Shown here: piece by piece, positions 48,693 through 57,951 of the stretch
Numbering within the stretch: the stretch's first letter is position 1
How the letters are laid out: each line of letters starts with the position of its first letter
From: Globisporangium splendens
Lineage: Eukaryota; Oomycota; Peronosporomycetes; Pythiales; Pythiaceae
DNA length: 64,000 nucleotides
Assembly (NCBI GenBank): GCA_006386115.1
Contig: VFIW01000026.1
Span: 248,001 to 312,000 of the forward strand
Direction of reading: 5' to 3'
The notes under the pieces: model-generated
The model's database searches: none
The model's input: only the letters and a program-made list of their open reading frames with translations
Told to the model about the DNA's origin: nothing
Translations under genes and position numbers: made by a program

Positions 48693-49191
48693 TTACTCGC
48701 CTAGGATATGGCGCACTTCAGGCTCGGGGATCAACTGGCAGCAGCACGTTTGCCACACGCGCAGGCACGTGAAGCAAAACTCGTGACCGTTCGGGCACTT
48801 CATGTGGATGCAGCCGTGGTCGCGCTGCACGCCGATGCCGCACCCTGGACACTGCTTCCCGCCGACACGCAGCACGACCTTCGCGTACTCGGAGTCCGAC
48901 ACCAGATCCGAGTGCTTCCAGTCCTTCTCACGCAGGAACTTCTCGTACAGCCGGTAGTCCTGGATGGTCGGCAGCGCCTCACGAATGTAGTCGATCGGGA
49001 TCTCTTTGCGGCAGCGGGATCAGCGAGCGATCGCCGAGCGCCAACCGGCACATGCGATGCATGCACTCCTTGCAGTAGAAATGGCCGCAGGTCATCACGC
49101 GCAGCTCGCGCTTGCACTCAACATTCGAGCAGCTGATGCAGTCGGCTTTCCCCATCTTCTCCAAGATGGCGTTAGCAGCTCTACGAGACAT
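48693..49191 (-). pseudogene. RING/IBR-like zinc-finger gene, array copy 4, frameshifted
   Basis: From the ATG at 49191 (MSRRAANAILEKMGK) the RING half reads normally (CISCSNVECKRELRVMTCGHFYCKEC, shown here only to mark the ligands) up to DRSLIPL. The frame then shifts near 49008-49016. In the paralogues this point reads L/P-x-CC-RKE-PIDY; here the CC codons are missing, consistent with an 8-base deletion. The downstream half continues in another frame (PIDYIREALPTIQDYRLYEKF, then CPGCGIGVQRDHGC and HEFCFTCLRVWQTCCC) to a stop at 48693. As it stands it cannot encode a complete finger pair. Confidence 0.75.
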
Positions 49192-49323
49192 CTTCGCACG
49201 CCGCAGCGGAGCCTCCGTAGAACTCCCCACACAGCTTCGAATTAAACTGAGCAGCAATTCACACCACCACATCCTTGCTCTCCTTCGTCATGAGGTCCTG
49301 CAGTTGGTCTCTCTCTTTCATTT

Positions 49324-49343
49324 TCTCTCTCTCTCTCTCTCTC
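49324..49343. repeat. (CT)n microsatellite
   Basis: Perfect CT run in the short gap between RING array copy 4 and the four-helix membrane protein gene (stop at 49385). Confidence 0.85.
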
Positions 49344-49384
49344 CCCTCGTCGCAACCAGCACCATGGATGGCTAACGATCGCAT

Positions 49385-50548
49385 TTACGCGCTCCCTTCG
49401 CAGCAGAAGAACCGCGTGATGGCTTGGGATATCCTCGCGTTCGCGAACAGCAATGCGACCGAGAACACGGCGAGGCCGAGCGCAAAGATGTAGTCCATGG
49501 ATGGATCGTCGACGTCGTTGTCCCCTGCATGGATCTCGAGCCGCACCTCGTCATTGTCCAGGAAGAACGCCAGCACCATGCCCATCAAGCCGATCGAGAT
49601 CATGCTGAAGATGCCCACGAGGAACTTGATCGAGCCAAAGTAAATGGTCGCAAGGATCGCGCGTGGCGAGATCTCCTCGAGTGATTTCTCGAACTGCGGC
49701 AGCTGGTCATCGTCGTGCACATGGTGCGGCTGCAGTTGCCAATCGACCTGCGTCGGCAGCAGCGAGTATCGCTCTCCACGTGAGCTGCTCCCGCGAGAAG
49801 GGTGGAAGTAGTAGTGCCGGTGGTGCGCATCAAACTGGATCTTGTCGTCGTCGGACGCGATAAAGTTGTGCAGCACGGCATCCACCTTGCAGAAGTAGGA
49901 CACGACCACCAGCAGCACGCGAAAGAGCACGACGCCAAAGCAGCAGAGCGGCAGCGCGATCAGCGAGAAGCAGAGACCGATGTTGACGGCTGCAAAGCCC
50001 ACGAAGCCGAGTGCGCCATTCAGCGCGTTGAAAACGACCAGCTTCAGCAGATACACGACGCCTGCGCATTTGGACGGCGGACGATAAACCTGTGGCTGTC
50101 GCGGCTGCGGGTCCTGGTACATTTGGTGGTACGCGCGATGGGGTCCGCGCGGTCGATGCATTTGTTGCGGCGCTGGCGGCAGACTCGGGGCACGACTGTA
50201 GTCCACATAGACCATCGATGTGGGGCTTTCAGCGTTATTGCCAGGCAGTCGTCTCTGTGGCGGGGACTGGAAGCTCGGATCCCGATACACTGCAACGGGT
50301 CCAGACTGATGTTGTAGCTGCTGGCGGTACACGGGCTGTGCGGACATCGCCGCATCATATTGCAGCGGCGGCATCGGACCGCTGCCGTATCCGAGCGGCA
50401 CTGCGAGTGGAGGGAGCATGACGTCACCGTCCTCGAACGATGGGTACGCAGGCGGAGGTGGCGACATGGGCGGCGCACTGGGCGGCGGGTTGCGACGCGT
50501 CGACGAGGACGGATGGCGCGGCGGTTTACTCGGCGAAGGCGCGTCCAT
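49385..50548 (-). CDS. Proline-rich four-helix membrane protein, unknown function
   Basis: Single-exon 387-aa frame from the ATG at 50548. The first ~155 residues are Pro/Ser/Gln/Tyr-rich and presumably cytosolic. Two long hydrophobic segments follow (VVYLLKLVVFNALNGALGF onward, then IGLCFSLIALPLCCFGVVLF), a ~75-residue hydrophilic loop rich in His/Asp, and two more segments (AILATIYFGSIKFLVGIFSM; DYIFALGLAVFSVALLF). It ends with a Cys pair (RFFCCEGSA) suggestive of palmitoylation. The topology resembles small four-TM sensor or scaffold proteins, but I do not recognise the family. Confidence 0.75.
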   Translation of the reverse strand: MDAPSPSKPPRHPSSSTRRNPPPSAPPMSPPPPAYPSFEDGDVMLPPLAVPLGYGSGPMPPLQYDAAMSAQPVYRQQLQHQSGPVAVYRDPSFQSPPQRRLPGNNAESPTSMVYVDYSRAPSLPPAPQQMHRPRGPHRAYHQMYQDPQPRQPQVYRPPSKCAGVVYLLKLVVFNALNGALGFVGFAAVNIGLCFSLIALPLCCFGVVLFRVLLVVVSYFCKVDAVLHNFIASDDDKIQFDAHHRHYYFHPSRGSSSRGERYSLLPTQVDWQLQPHHVHDDDQLPQFEKSLEEISPRAILATIYFGSIKFLVGIFSMISIGLMGMVLAFFLDNDEVRLEIHAGDNDVDDPSMDYIFALGLAVFSVALLFANARISQAITRFFCCEGSA

Positions 50549-50946
50549 TTTCAGGATGTGTGAAAGTAGCAGAACGACGGGTCAACGGCGCGTGTGTGTT
50601 GGTGAACGGCAGCGAGGCGCAGAAGGAATGGCCAGGTGCTGCGTTTTCTCTTGGCGATTCTTTTCTCTCGATGTAAAGTGAGGAGACCCTTTGTGAGTTG
50701 TCAAGTACGCACTGCACCATGCGCACTTTACACAAACTACACAGCTACCATCATTCTGTACTCGGACATAGCCGAGCAAAAATTCGAATGTGGGCAATGC
50801 TCGTTGTTTCAGTCCATTTGCTTTCGACCAATCACAACAAAAGAAAAAAGAAGAGGTGTTGCATGTTGCGCGAAGGTCGTTGGGATATGCCGTGTTTGGC
50901 TTAGACGCATGCCACTCGCTCCTTCACCAACACGACAGAGAAGCCG
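50549..50946. promoter_or_regulatory. Divergent promoter region
   Basis: About 400 bases between the membrane-protein gene (-) and the methyltransferase gene (+). Both promoters should lie here. No distinctive motif cluster was seen. Confidence 0.4.
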
Positions 50947-51636
50947 ATGAGCTCCAACCAGGCGCTCGCGAAGCACGGCGCGATCGTCGCCGCCAGTGCG
51001 CTCGTGCTCTACGGAGCGCTGCGGCTGCTGCGCGCGCGTGTCTACGACGCGCTGATCGTGAATCTGACCACGGGCTGGTACGAGCACGTGCTCAAGCGCA
51101 TGCCGGCGCACAGCAAACTCTTGGACGTGGGCATCGGCACGGGCTTGGCGCTCGCGAACAACCAGGCGCTTCTGCGCTCCAAGGACATCACGGTCGACGG
51201 CGTCGACTACGACCTCGACTACGTGAAGCGCTGCAAAGTGCTCATGAAGGACCACCGACTGGATGCTGTCGTCACGGCGCATCATGCGTCGATCTACGAC
51301 TACACGGGTGGACCGTATGACGCGGTGTACTTCAGCTCGTCGCTGATGATCATGCCGGACCCAGTGGCCGCGCTGAAGCACACAGTGGCGATGCTCAAGC
51401 CAAAAGGTCGAGTGTACGTGACCCAGACGATCCAGACCAAGCGCTCGAAGATCGTCGAGTTGGGCAAGCCGCTGCTCAAGTTCCTCACGACCATTGACTT
51501 TGGTAACGTCACGTACGAGGAGGATTTGTTGGCGAATTTCAAGAAAGCAGGGCTCACGCTTATCGAGAACGTCGCGATCTCCGGTTCGACCATGACGTCC
51601 ACGCGGTCGTTCCGCATCTTTGTGCTGGAGGCATAA
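50947..51636 (+). CDS. Class I SAM-dependent methyltransferase with N-terminal membrane anchor
   Basis: Single-exon 229-aa frame. A hydrophobic segment near residues 12-27 (AIVAASALVLYGALRLL) suggests a membrane anchor. Motif I of Rossmann methyltransferases is clear (KLLDVGIGTGLALANN), followed by the acidic VDGVDYDLDYVKRC, the post-I AVVTAHHASIYDY, motif II-like YDAVYFSSSLMIMPDP and motif III LKPKGRVYVTQ. The size and the Met-Pro-Asp-Pro segment resemble small lipid or quinone methyltransferases, but the substrate cannot be read from sequence. Confidence 0.85.
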   Translation: MSSNQALAKHGAIVAASALVLYGALRLLRARVYDALIVNLTTGWYEHVLKRMPAHSKLLDVGIGTGLALANNQALLRSKDITVDGVDYDLDYVKRCKVLMKDHRLDAVVTAHHASIYDYTGGPYDAVYFSSSLMIMPDPVAALKHTVAMLKPKGRVYVTQTIQTKRSKIVELGKPLLKFLTTIDFGNVTYEEDLLANFKKAGLTLIENVAISGSTMTSTRSFRIFVLEA

Positions 51637-51835
51637 ACGCAAGTGCTTTGCTTACCAAGAACATCTTGTCAGGAAGTGATAGTCCACAGCCATGGGCACT
51701 GGAAGGGAGCAGCAAGCGATTATGACGGCAATACATCCATGATTTCGAAACAAAAAGCAAACACTACGTACCGCACAAAACAATCAAGACACACACTTAC
51801 GCAACCAAAATTGTCCATCACATGTACTCACTCGC

Positions 51836-53401
51836 TCACGACACATCGGGCGTCTCCGCACCCTCATACTTTGGCGACAGCGCTCGATTGTGGCGCTTTC
51901 GGGAAAAGTCCGCGACGGAGCCATCGAACAGCGCTTCGACGTCTTCCAGGAGCACGCCCTTCGTCTCGGGGCACATGCAGTGCACAAACAACCACGCCAG
52001 CGCGCATAACCCCGCAAAGAGAGAGAACACGCCGTTGATGTTCAGGTACGGGAAGAGCTTCGGGATGCCGATCATCAAAGCACCGATGCTCCAGTTCGTC
52101 ATGGTCGAGATCGAGACGGCTTTGGCGCGGACGTTCAATGGGAAGATCTCGGGTGGGTAGATCCAGCAGACAGGTCCCCAGGAGATCGCAAAGTTGAACA
52201 CGAAGAACGACGTCGCCGCAATGATCACGTCCCCTGCCACACTGGAGCATCTGGCGTTCTCAGTGTTGCCATGGCAGCCAGCCGTGAACGTGATCGCAGA
52301 CACAGTGTGGCCGAGGCTCATGCCCGCGGCGCCAAGCAGCAACAGCTGCCTGCGTCCCATCGTGTCCACCCAGCGCATGACGGGGATCGTGCTCGCAAAG
52401 TTGACAATCGTCAAGATCAGGAGCGAGAGCACGCCGTCGCCGATCACGTCCTTGAAGATCTATCCACCGTACGTGAACACCGCGTTGACGCGCGTCGCTT
52501 GCTGGAGAAGCTGCAACGCCATGGCGACGATCATGCGCTGACGGATCGTCGGCACCGAGAAGATCTCGTTCCAACCAATGCTGTGATCGCCTTCGACTGC
52601 GATCTGGTCTCCGATGGCGTCCAGTTCCGTTTGCACATCCTCGTTTTGTCGAATACGCTGTAGAGTCGCACGTGCAACATCGCGACCATTCTTCTGGTAC
52701 ACCCACCGCGGGCTCTCGGGTACGCAAAAGATACCAAGCATGACGACGATCGGTGGCAGCATCGCGACTGCATTCGTGTAGCGCCATCCGTTGTCGATGT
52801 GCTCCACCACCACATTCACGATATTCGCGAGCAGCAGTCCGGTCACGACCATCATCTGCATGAACCCGGAGAGAAAGCCCCACAGTTCCTTGGGAGCCAT
52901 CTCGGCGCCAAAGATCGGCAGCGAGAGCGACGAGTTGCCCACACCCATGCCCTGCAACACGCGGCCACAGAGGATCGCCGTGTGGGCTTGCGCCGGCACC
53001 AGCACGACCCACAACGTCCCCGTGCAGAACAGCAGTCCCGCCGAGAAGCACGTCACGCGCCGCCCAAACTTGTCGGCAACGTAGCCACCAGCGAACGCGC
53101 CGAGGATGCAGCCGACGTAGTAGACGACGTTGTAGAGCGTCGTGAACGTGAGCCAGTTGGTCGGGAGCTCGTGCGCCTGCGCGTGGCACATGGCGCGCGT
53201 GTCCTTGCCATAGCCGACGCAAAACGCGTTGAGGAACGAGTCCATGACGAGCACGCCGCCCGTTACGCCCTGGTCGTACCCGAAGAACGCGCCGTCCAGC
53301 GATGCGAATACGCACACGATGATCGCGTACGATCGCGAGCCCTGCTGGACTGGCGGCGCCGCCGTGTCCTCATGGCCTGCATACAGAGCCGTGGTCTCCA
53401 T
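51836..53401 (-). pseudogene. MFS sugar transporter gene interrupted by one in-frame TAG
   Basis: Minus-strand frame from the ATG at 53401 (METTALYAGHED). It has the sugar-porter signatures GYDQGVTGGVLVMDSF, GGYVADKFGRRV, GRVLQGMGVGNSS, PESPRWVYQKNGR, then VNAVFTYGG. Exactly there a TAG (52460-52462) interrupts the frame, which continues at once as IFKDVIGDGVLSL, RWVDTMGRRQLLLLG, WIYPPEIFPLNVRAKAVS and PETKGVLLEDVE to the stop at 51836. The two halves together make a normal ~520-aa, 12-helix hexose transporter. Family members have a residue such as Gln or Pro at the stop position, so CAG to TAG is the simplest cause. No other lesion was seen, so recent inactivation, a polymorphic allele or a base-calling error are all possible. 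Confidence 0.85.
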
Positions 53402-54409
53402 GTCCTTAGTTGCTATTGCGTGGACGATGCGGCTTGGCCATGGCGCCAAGGAAGCGTGTGGGATCAAGCGCCATGGGCATCTTCCTCAACGAGGCAATGG
53501 CCAAGAAAGTGCACCATGATGCGAGTCGCAAAAGATACCGAGATGTAGTTTTGAGATGTTATTCATTTATGCAGTCTTCATCATTGCTTGCAATACCAAT
53601 TAACTCGATCAAGTCATATAGGTAACGTATTATTAGAGGGTTGGACTGGAGCGCCACTCACTTTCTAACTGACGAACTCGTGGATCCGCTGGCCATGGCG
53701 CTGGTGACACTGTACTCAGTGAGTAATAACACCAATCGGTTGGTGGGTATGCAAACAAGAGAGTGACGCACTCTGCTGAAGACACCTATTCGCATCCATA
53801 TTCATACGACAACAAGCGAGCGTTACGGCGGCGTTATCTCGACACGCAAGCCATGTGGTGCAAATCGCAGCCATTTGTCTCTGGTTAATCGACGCTCACT
53901 CCGATTCTTCATTGCGGAACAGAAGAGTTCATGAATAGGATCGCTGTTATAATGAATATCCTGGTACTATCTATTTGTTCTGTACATTGTGTATAGAACG
54001 AGACATGCCACTGAATGCCGCTACAAACACATATACTTGTTAAATGCAGTCATTGTACGTGGTAGACCGTATTTGCTTTCCATCATAAAAACAGAAATAA
54101 AGTCCATCCTTGCATGGGGCTAGGGATCTCTTCCATTTTTCTTTTCGAAAACCTCGATTTCAAGGTTTTTGAGGTTAAATCCCTGCATAGGAAAAGTCAG
54201 TCAGTGCGCGACCAAATGGCGCAGTGACAACAGCCGCAAAGGGTGAAAACACAAGGTGGAAGCAGCTCCATCACACGCGCGTCTGTGCGTCTCTCTGTGT
54301 GTGTGTGTGTGTCTCTCTCTCTCTGTGTCTGCGCATTGCGGCATTGCGCGTGAACCACATAGCGCCTCTTCCTATCGTCACTCTGCGTGTAGACGCCTCT
54401 CTGTCCCCC
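53402..54409. other. Divergent intergenic region
   Basis: About 1 kb between the sugar-transporter gene (-) and the GPCR-kinase gene (+). No gene is supported. It contains GT/CT dinucleotide runs at about 54295-54325 and a small hairpin-forming segment at 54148-54176 (AAAACCT / AGGTTTT, with an overlapping AACCTC / GAGGTT). Confidence 0.45.
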
Positions 54410-56391
54410 ATGCTGCGTCGCGCACTGGTGGCCGTCGCCGACGACGCGGAGCGGACGCTGACCGCAGAAGCGTCGACGTCGTGGATCTCGTCGTGGGTGT
54501 ATGTGCAGTGGACGCTGCTGATCGCGGCGTGCATCGCGTCGCTGTACCTGGCGATCCACTCGCTCACGCTCTACCAGCTCAAGAAGCGCGCCACCGACCT
54601 CGTGCTGCTCGTGATCGGTCTCAGCGACTTTGCGTTCAGCGCGCTCGAAGTGCTCAAGCAATACCTCCAGTACTCGTATGTGGGTGTGTACGACCGCGAA
54701 GTTAGTGGCGTTGGGCGTAAATCCGTTGGAACAGGCGAGTTGCTGCTCGGCGCGCTCTCGCGGTTCAGTTTCTTCATGTCGATCTACTGGGTCGTCTGCC
54801 TCTCGCTGGTCATGCGCGAGACGTCGACCGAGTTCCTGTACATCCGCCGCAACTTGTTCATCTCGCTATGCGCGTCTGCCGTGTACGGCTCCATGTTTTC
54901 GTCGTTACAGAGCATCGACAACCGATTCGGGTACACGATGAACGCCGCCGTGCTGCTGCTCATGCAAGTCGCGACGTTCCTCACGATCGCCGCGAACGTC
55001 AAGTTTGTCCAGAAGACGCGCATCAACGAGAACAATCAGGGACGAGACGTGATTCAGCGACTCGCAGTCTACTGCGTCTGCGCCGCGTGGAGCACGCTGC
55101 CGTTCATGGCCGCGCTCGTCGTGTCCCAAGACCATGTCGGGTTCGGTGCCGTCACGGAGTCGTTCACTTATGTACTGCCGATCGCGAACGCGATCTTGTT
55201 TGGCACGAGCATCGTGTGCTGCTGCCAGCGGACCGAGAGTAAAGAGTTTGACTCAAGGAAAACGGAATCGCTGAACAACGGGCCGCAATTGCTCGAGTCG
55301 CTCCATGAAATGATCACCGAGGGACCAGTCGTGAAAATCGGAGAAGGCTCGAGCGCCGTCGTGTACAAGACCCAGTGGCTCGGCATCACGGTCGCGATGA
55401 AGTGCATCCGACTGCAGGGCGCCGAAGCCGCCAGCTTCCAGGAACTGTACATGACGTACGTCTCAGACGTGCAATCCGAGTTTTGTGACGAAGCCGCGCT
55501 CGCGGCGCAGTTGCGCCACCCGAACATCACGCTGTTTATCAAGCTCGGAAGCTACAAGGGCAGCATGTGTCTTGTCAAGTAAGTTGTGTGTGATCTGCTC
55601 ATTACGCGTCACGGGAGTAGGTGCTGACGACTGTTTTCATTTGTGTTTGTAGCGAATACTGTGCGCGAGGGTCGTTGCGGGATGTGCTGAAGGCAAACCC
55701 ATTACTGGATTGGAGTACGAAAGTGCGGTTGGCATTCGAAGCAGCGAAGGGACTTGCATTCATGCACAACCGCGAGCCGATCTATCTCCACCGAGATATC
55801 AAGGCGTCGAACATTTTGGTGACGGAAGACTGGACGGCAAAGATTTCGGATTTCGGGATCTCGCGCATTGCGACGGATTATCGTGCCGTCGCGGCCAAGA
55901 AGGTGAACCGAGGTCATGGTATTCAGGAGGAAGAAGACGGCGAGGAAGACACATCGGACGTGACGACGTTTGCTGGCACGTGGCGGTGGAATGCGCCGGA
56001 AGTGATGAAAAACCCAAACGAGTGCCGCTTTAACCGTGCCACTGACGTGTACAGCTTTGGTGTCGCACTTTGGGAAATCTTGACCAACGGATCCATACCA
56101 TTTAGTGATATCGCATTCGATCATCAAGTGCGAACGCTCGTGGCTAGTGGCGAACGTCCCCGATTCCCTCCTGGTGCGCTGCGACGAGCCCCACCTGAGT
56201 TTGTAGAGCTGATCAAAAAGTGCTGGCATCAGAAGCCTGATCGACGACCGTCGGCACAAGAGATCATGCTGAACCTCGGCTCGCTCGAGTTTACTCTCTC
56301 CAACGCAGACAACTCCTCGCGCGGCATGTCTCGTCAAGCGTTCAGCGACAACTATTATCAGGCACTCGACTCGTCCCGGTCATTCGTGTGA
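54410..56391 (+). CDS. Seven-helix receptor fused to TKL kinase (GPCR-TKL)
   Basis: Two exons, 54410-55578 and 55653-56391 (phase 2), 635 aa. Residues ~25-270 contain about seven hydrophobic segments (VYVQWTLLIAACIASLYLAI; FFMSIYWVVCLSLVM; NAAVLLLMQVATFLTIAAN; FTYVLPIANAILFGTSIVCC). A short linker leads to a protein kinase domain: VVKIGEGSSAVVYKTQWLG, VAMKCIR, YLHRDIKASNILV (~435), ISDFGISRIA, AGTWRWNAPEV and the TKL-like DVYSFGVALWEIL. The activation segment has an acidic insert (EEEDGEEDTSD). GPCR-TKL fusions have been described in oomycetes and a few other protists, where a receptor signals directly through its own kinase. ATG 54410 is preferred; upstream in-frame sequence is dinucleotide repeat. 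All catalytic residues are present. Confidence 0.88.
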
Positions 56392-56702
56392 AAAGTTTGA
56401 TCTGAGGAGGAGACAGCAAACGCAGAGATGGAGCACGATGCGCGAGAGCAAAGGTGCAATGAGGCATGTGGAACCTTCTTGCAGCTCTTGTCGCTGGGTG
56501 TTCAGTCAGTCGCCGACTGCTCTGTGATATTGCCGTGCTATTATTTATCTGGCAGAAGGGGTTGGACGCTGATCGCAGAGAGAAAACCCAAGTAGGGAAA
56601 CCAACGGATCATTTCACCGTAGTAGATGTGCAAAAGAGTGGTTAAAACTTGTTTATAAAAGTGCAAACACGAGGATACAGACGACACTTACGCTCTTACT
56701 CC
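56392..56702. other. Convergent 3' region, nothing specific
   Basis: About 310 bases between convergent genes, holding both 3' UTRs. No other feature was seen. Confidence 0.4.
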
Positions 56703-57689
56703 TTAGCACTCGCCATCCGCGGAGGCGGTGGCCGCCGCCGGTGCTGCAGCGTCCGCAGGGAGAATGCGGTCGATCTCGTCTTCGCTCACGCCCTGGTCGC
56801 GCAGCTGCTTCCGCGAGAGCGCGAGCAGCACTTTCGCCTCGTAGGTTTCCTTCTCCGCAGCCAGTCGTTCTCTGCGGACTTGCGCTTCGAGGAGCTCCAG
56901 ATGCAACAGCTCGCGGCGCTCTTCGCGTTGGTCTCTCTTCATCTCGAGCTGCAGCCGCTTCTCCTCCACCTCGAGTCGTCTCTTGGCGTACGTCGACGAC
57001 GACAGCGGCTGAGGCGTGCCAGTGAGCCAGAAGTCGTCCACAGCGGTAACCACCGCAGTGTTGTGGGCACTTGTTGTCGCGCTCTGGCTCCAACGAGATC
57101 GGTTGTCTTTGCTTTGACTGAGCGACGGCGTCATCTTCTGTCGTTTGGCAGCAGGCGTGACACTGGAAGTGTCCACTGACACCTCGTGCTGCATGTTCCC
57201 AACCGCATTGACGGCTGTGCCCGTGGAGCTTGACGACGGGACCGCATTCCCTCCCAGCGATCCTGTCGCTGCTGAAAGCATCGCACCGCTCGCGATGCCA
57301 TGAACACTGGCAGTATGATCCAACGGGGTGTCTGCGAGCTCCGACGCATCGCCTAGCGCGTTCGGCTGTTCCACGTGCATGCCGATACCACCACCGGTGG
57401 CGTCTCCAAGCTCCGCGTCGCCATTTCCGGCCGCCACCGCCGCCGCGTCCTGGACTTCCTGCTGCATGTCCTGCGTCTGCTGCTGAGCTGCAACGTCGTC
57501 CAGATCCGCGAGCGCCACGGGCGGCAGCGTCGGCCGCGCGGGGCAGACGCGCAGATGCGACTGCAGGCGGTTCACGGCCGCCGAGACCTGCTTCTGGCAC
57601 GCATTACAATCCACCTTGTCGCCCTTGGCGCCGGCCACGCGGTACTTGCGTCCGAAGAGCTCCCATTCCTTATTCAACGGCTTGACCAT
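56703..57689 (-). CDS. BED-type zinc-finger protein with coiled coil
   Basis: Single-exon frame; the ATG at 57689 (MVKPLNKEWELFGRKYRVAG) gives 328 aa. A BED-like finger lies at the N-terminus: aromatic W-x-x-F, then CNACQKQVSAAVNRLQSHLRVC, with C-x2-C and H-x4-C ligands. The middle is Ala/Ser/Thr-rich. A strongly charged coiled coil follows (RRLEVEEKRLQLEMKRDQRE, then RRELLHLELLEAQV). BED fingers occur in hAT-type transposases and in host DNA-binding or chromatin proteins derived from them. No transposase catalytic domain is present, so a domesticated regulator is more likely than a mobile element. It lies 263 bases from the rvt gene on the same strand. Confidence 0.72.
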   Translation of the reverse strand: MVKPLNKEWELFGRKYRVAGAKGDKVDCNACQKQVSAAVNRLQSHLRVCPARPTLPPVALADLDDVAAQQQTQDMQQEVQDAAAVAAGNGDAELGDATGGGIGMHVEQPNALGDASELADTPLDHTASVHGIASGAMLSAATGSLGGNAVPSSSSTGTAVNAVGNMQHEVSVDTSSVTPAAKRQKMTPSLSQSKDNRSRWSQSATTSAHNTAVVTAVDDFWLTGTPQPLSSSTYAKRRLEVEEKRLQLEMKRDQREERRELLHLELLEAQVRRERLAAEKETYEAKVLLALSRKQLRDQGVSEDEIDRILPADAAAPAAATASADGEC

Positions 57690-57951
57690 GATGTTCCTCC
57701 GCACGCGTAATTTTGAAAATAACCAACGGCTCCTTTGTTGCGAGACTAACCGATCACATACACACTATTTTAGACGCTCTCGACGTTCTCGACGTTTTTC
57801 GCTGTTCGAAAGAAGTAACCATCACTCTACGCCCAACACAATTGAGACGACTGGCAGATACAGTACAACGAATACATCCATTTATGCGCTCCTTGGCGCT
57901 TGACTGGGTATATACAGATCGCTGCGCACACTGTTTTACGCAATATGCACA

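Noticed and set aside
54148..54176. Small hairpin (AAAACCT / AGGTTTT) considered as a terminator or attachment site
   Set aside because: Short stems of this size are common by chance, and such terminators are not expected for nuclear protein genes.
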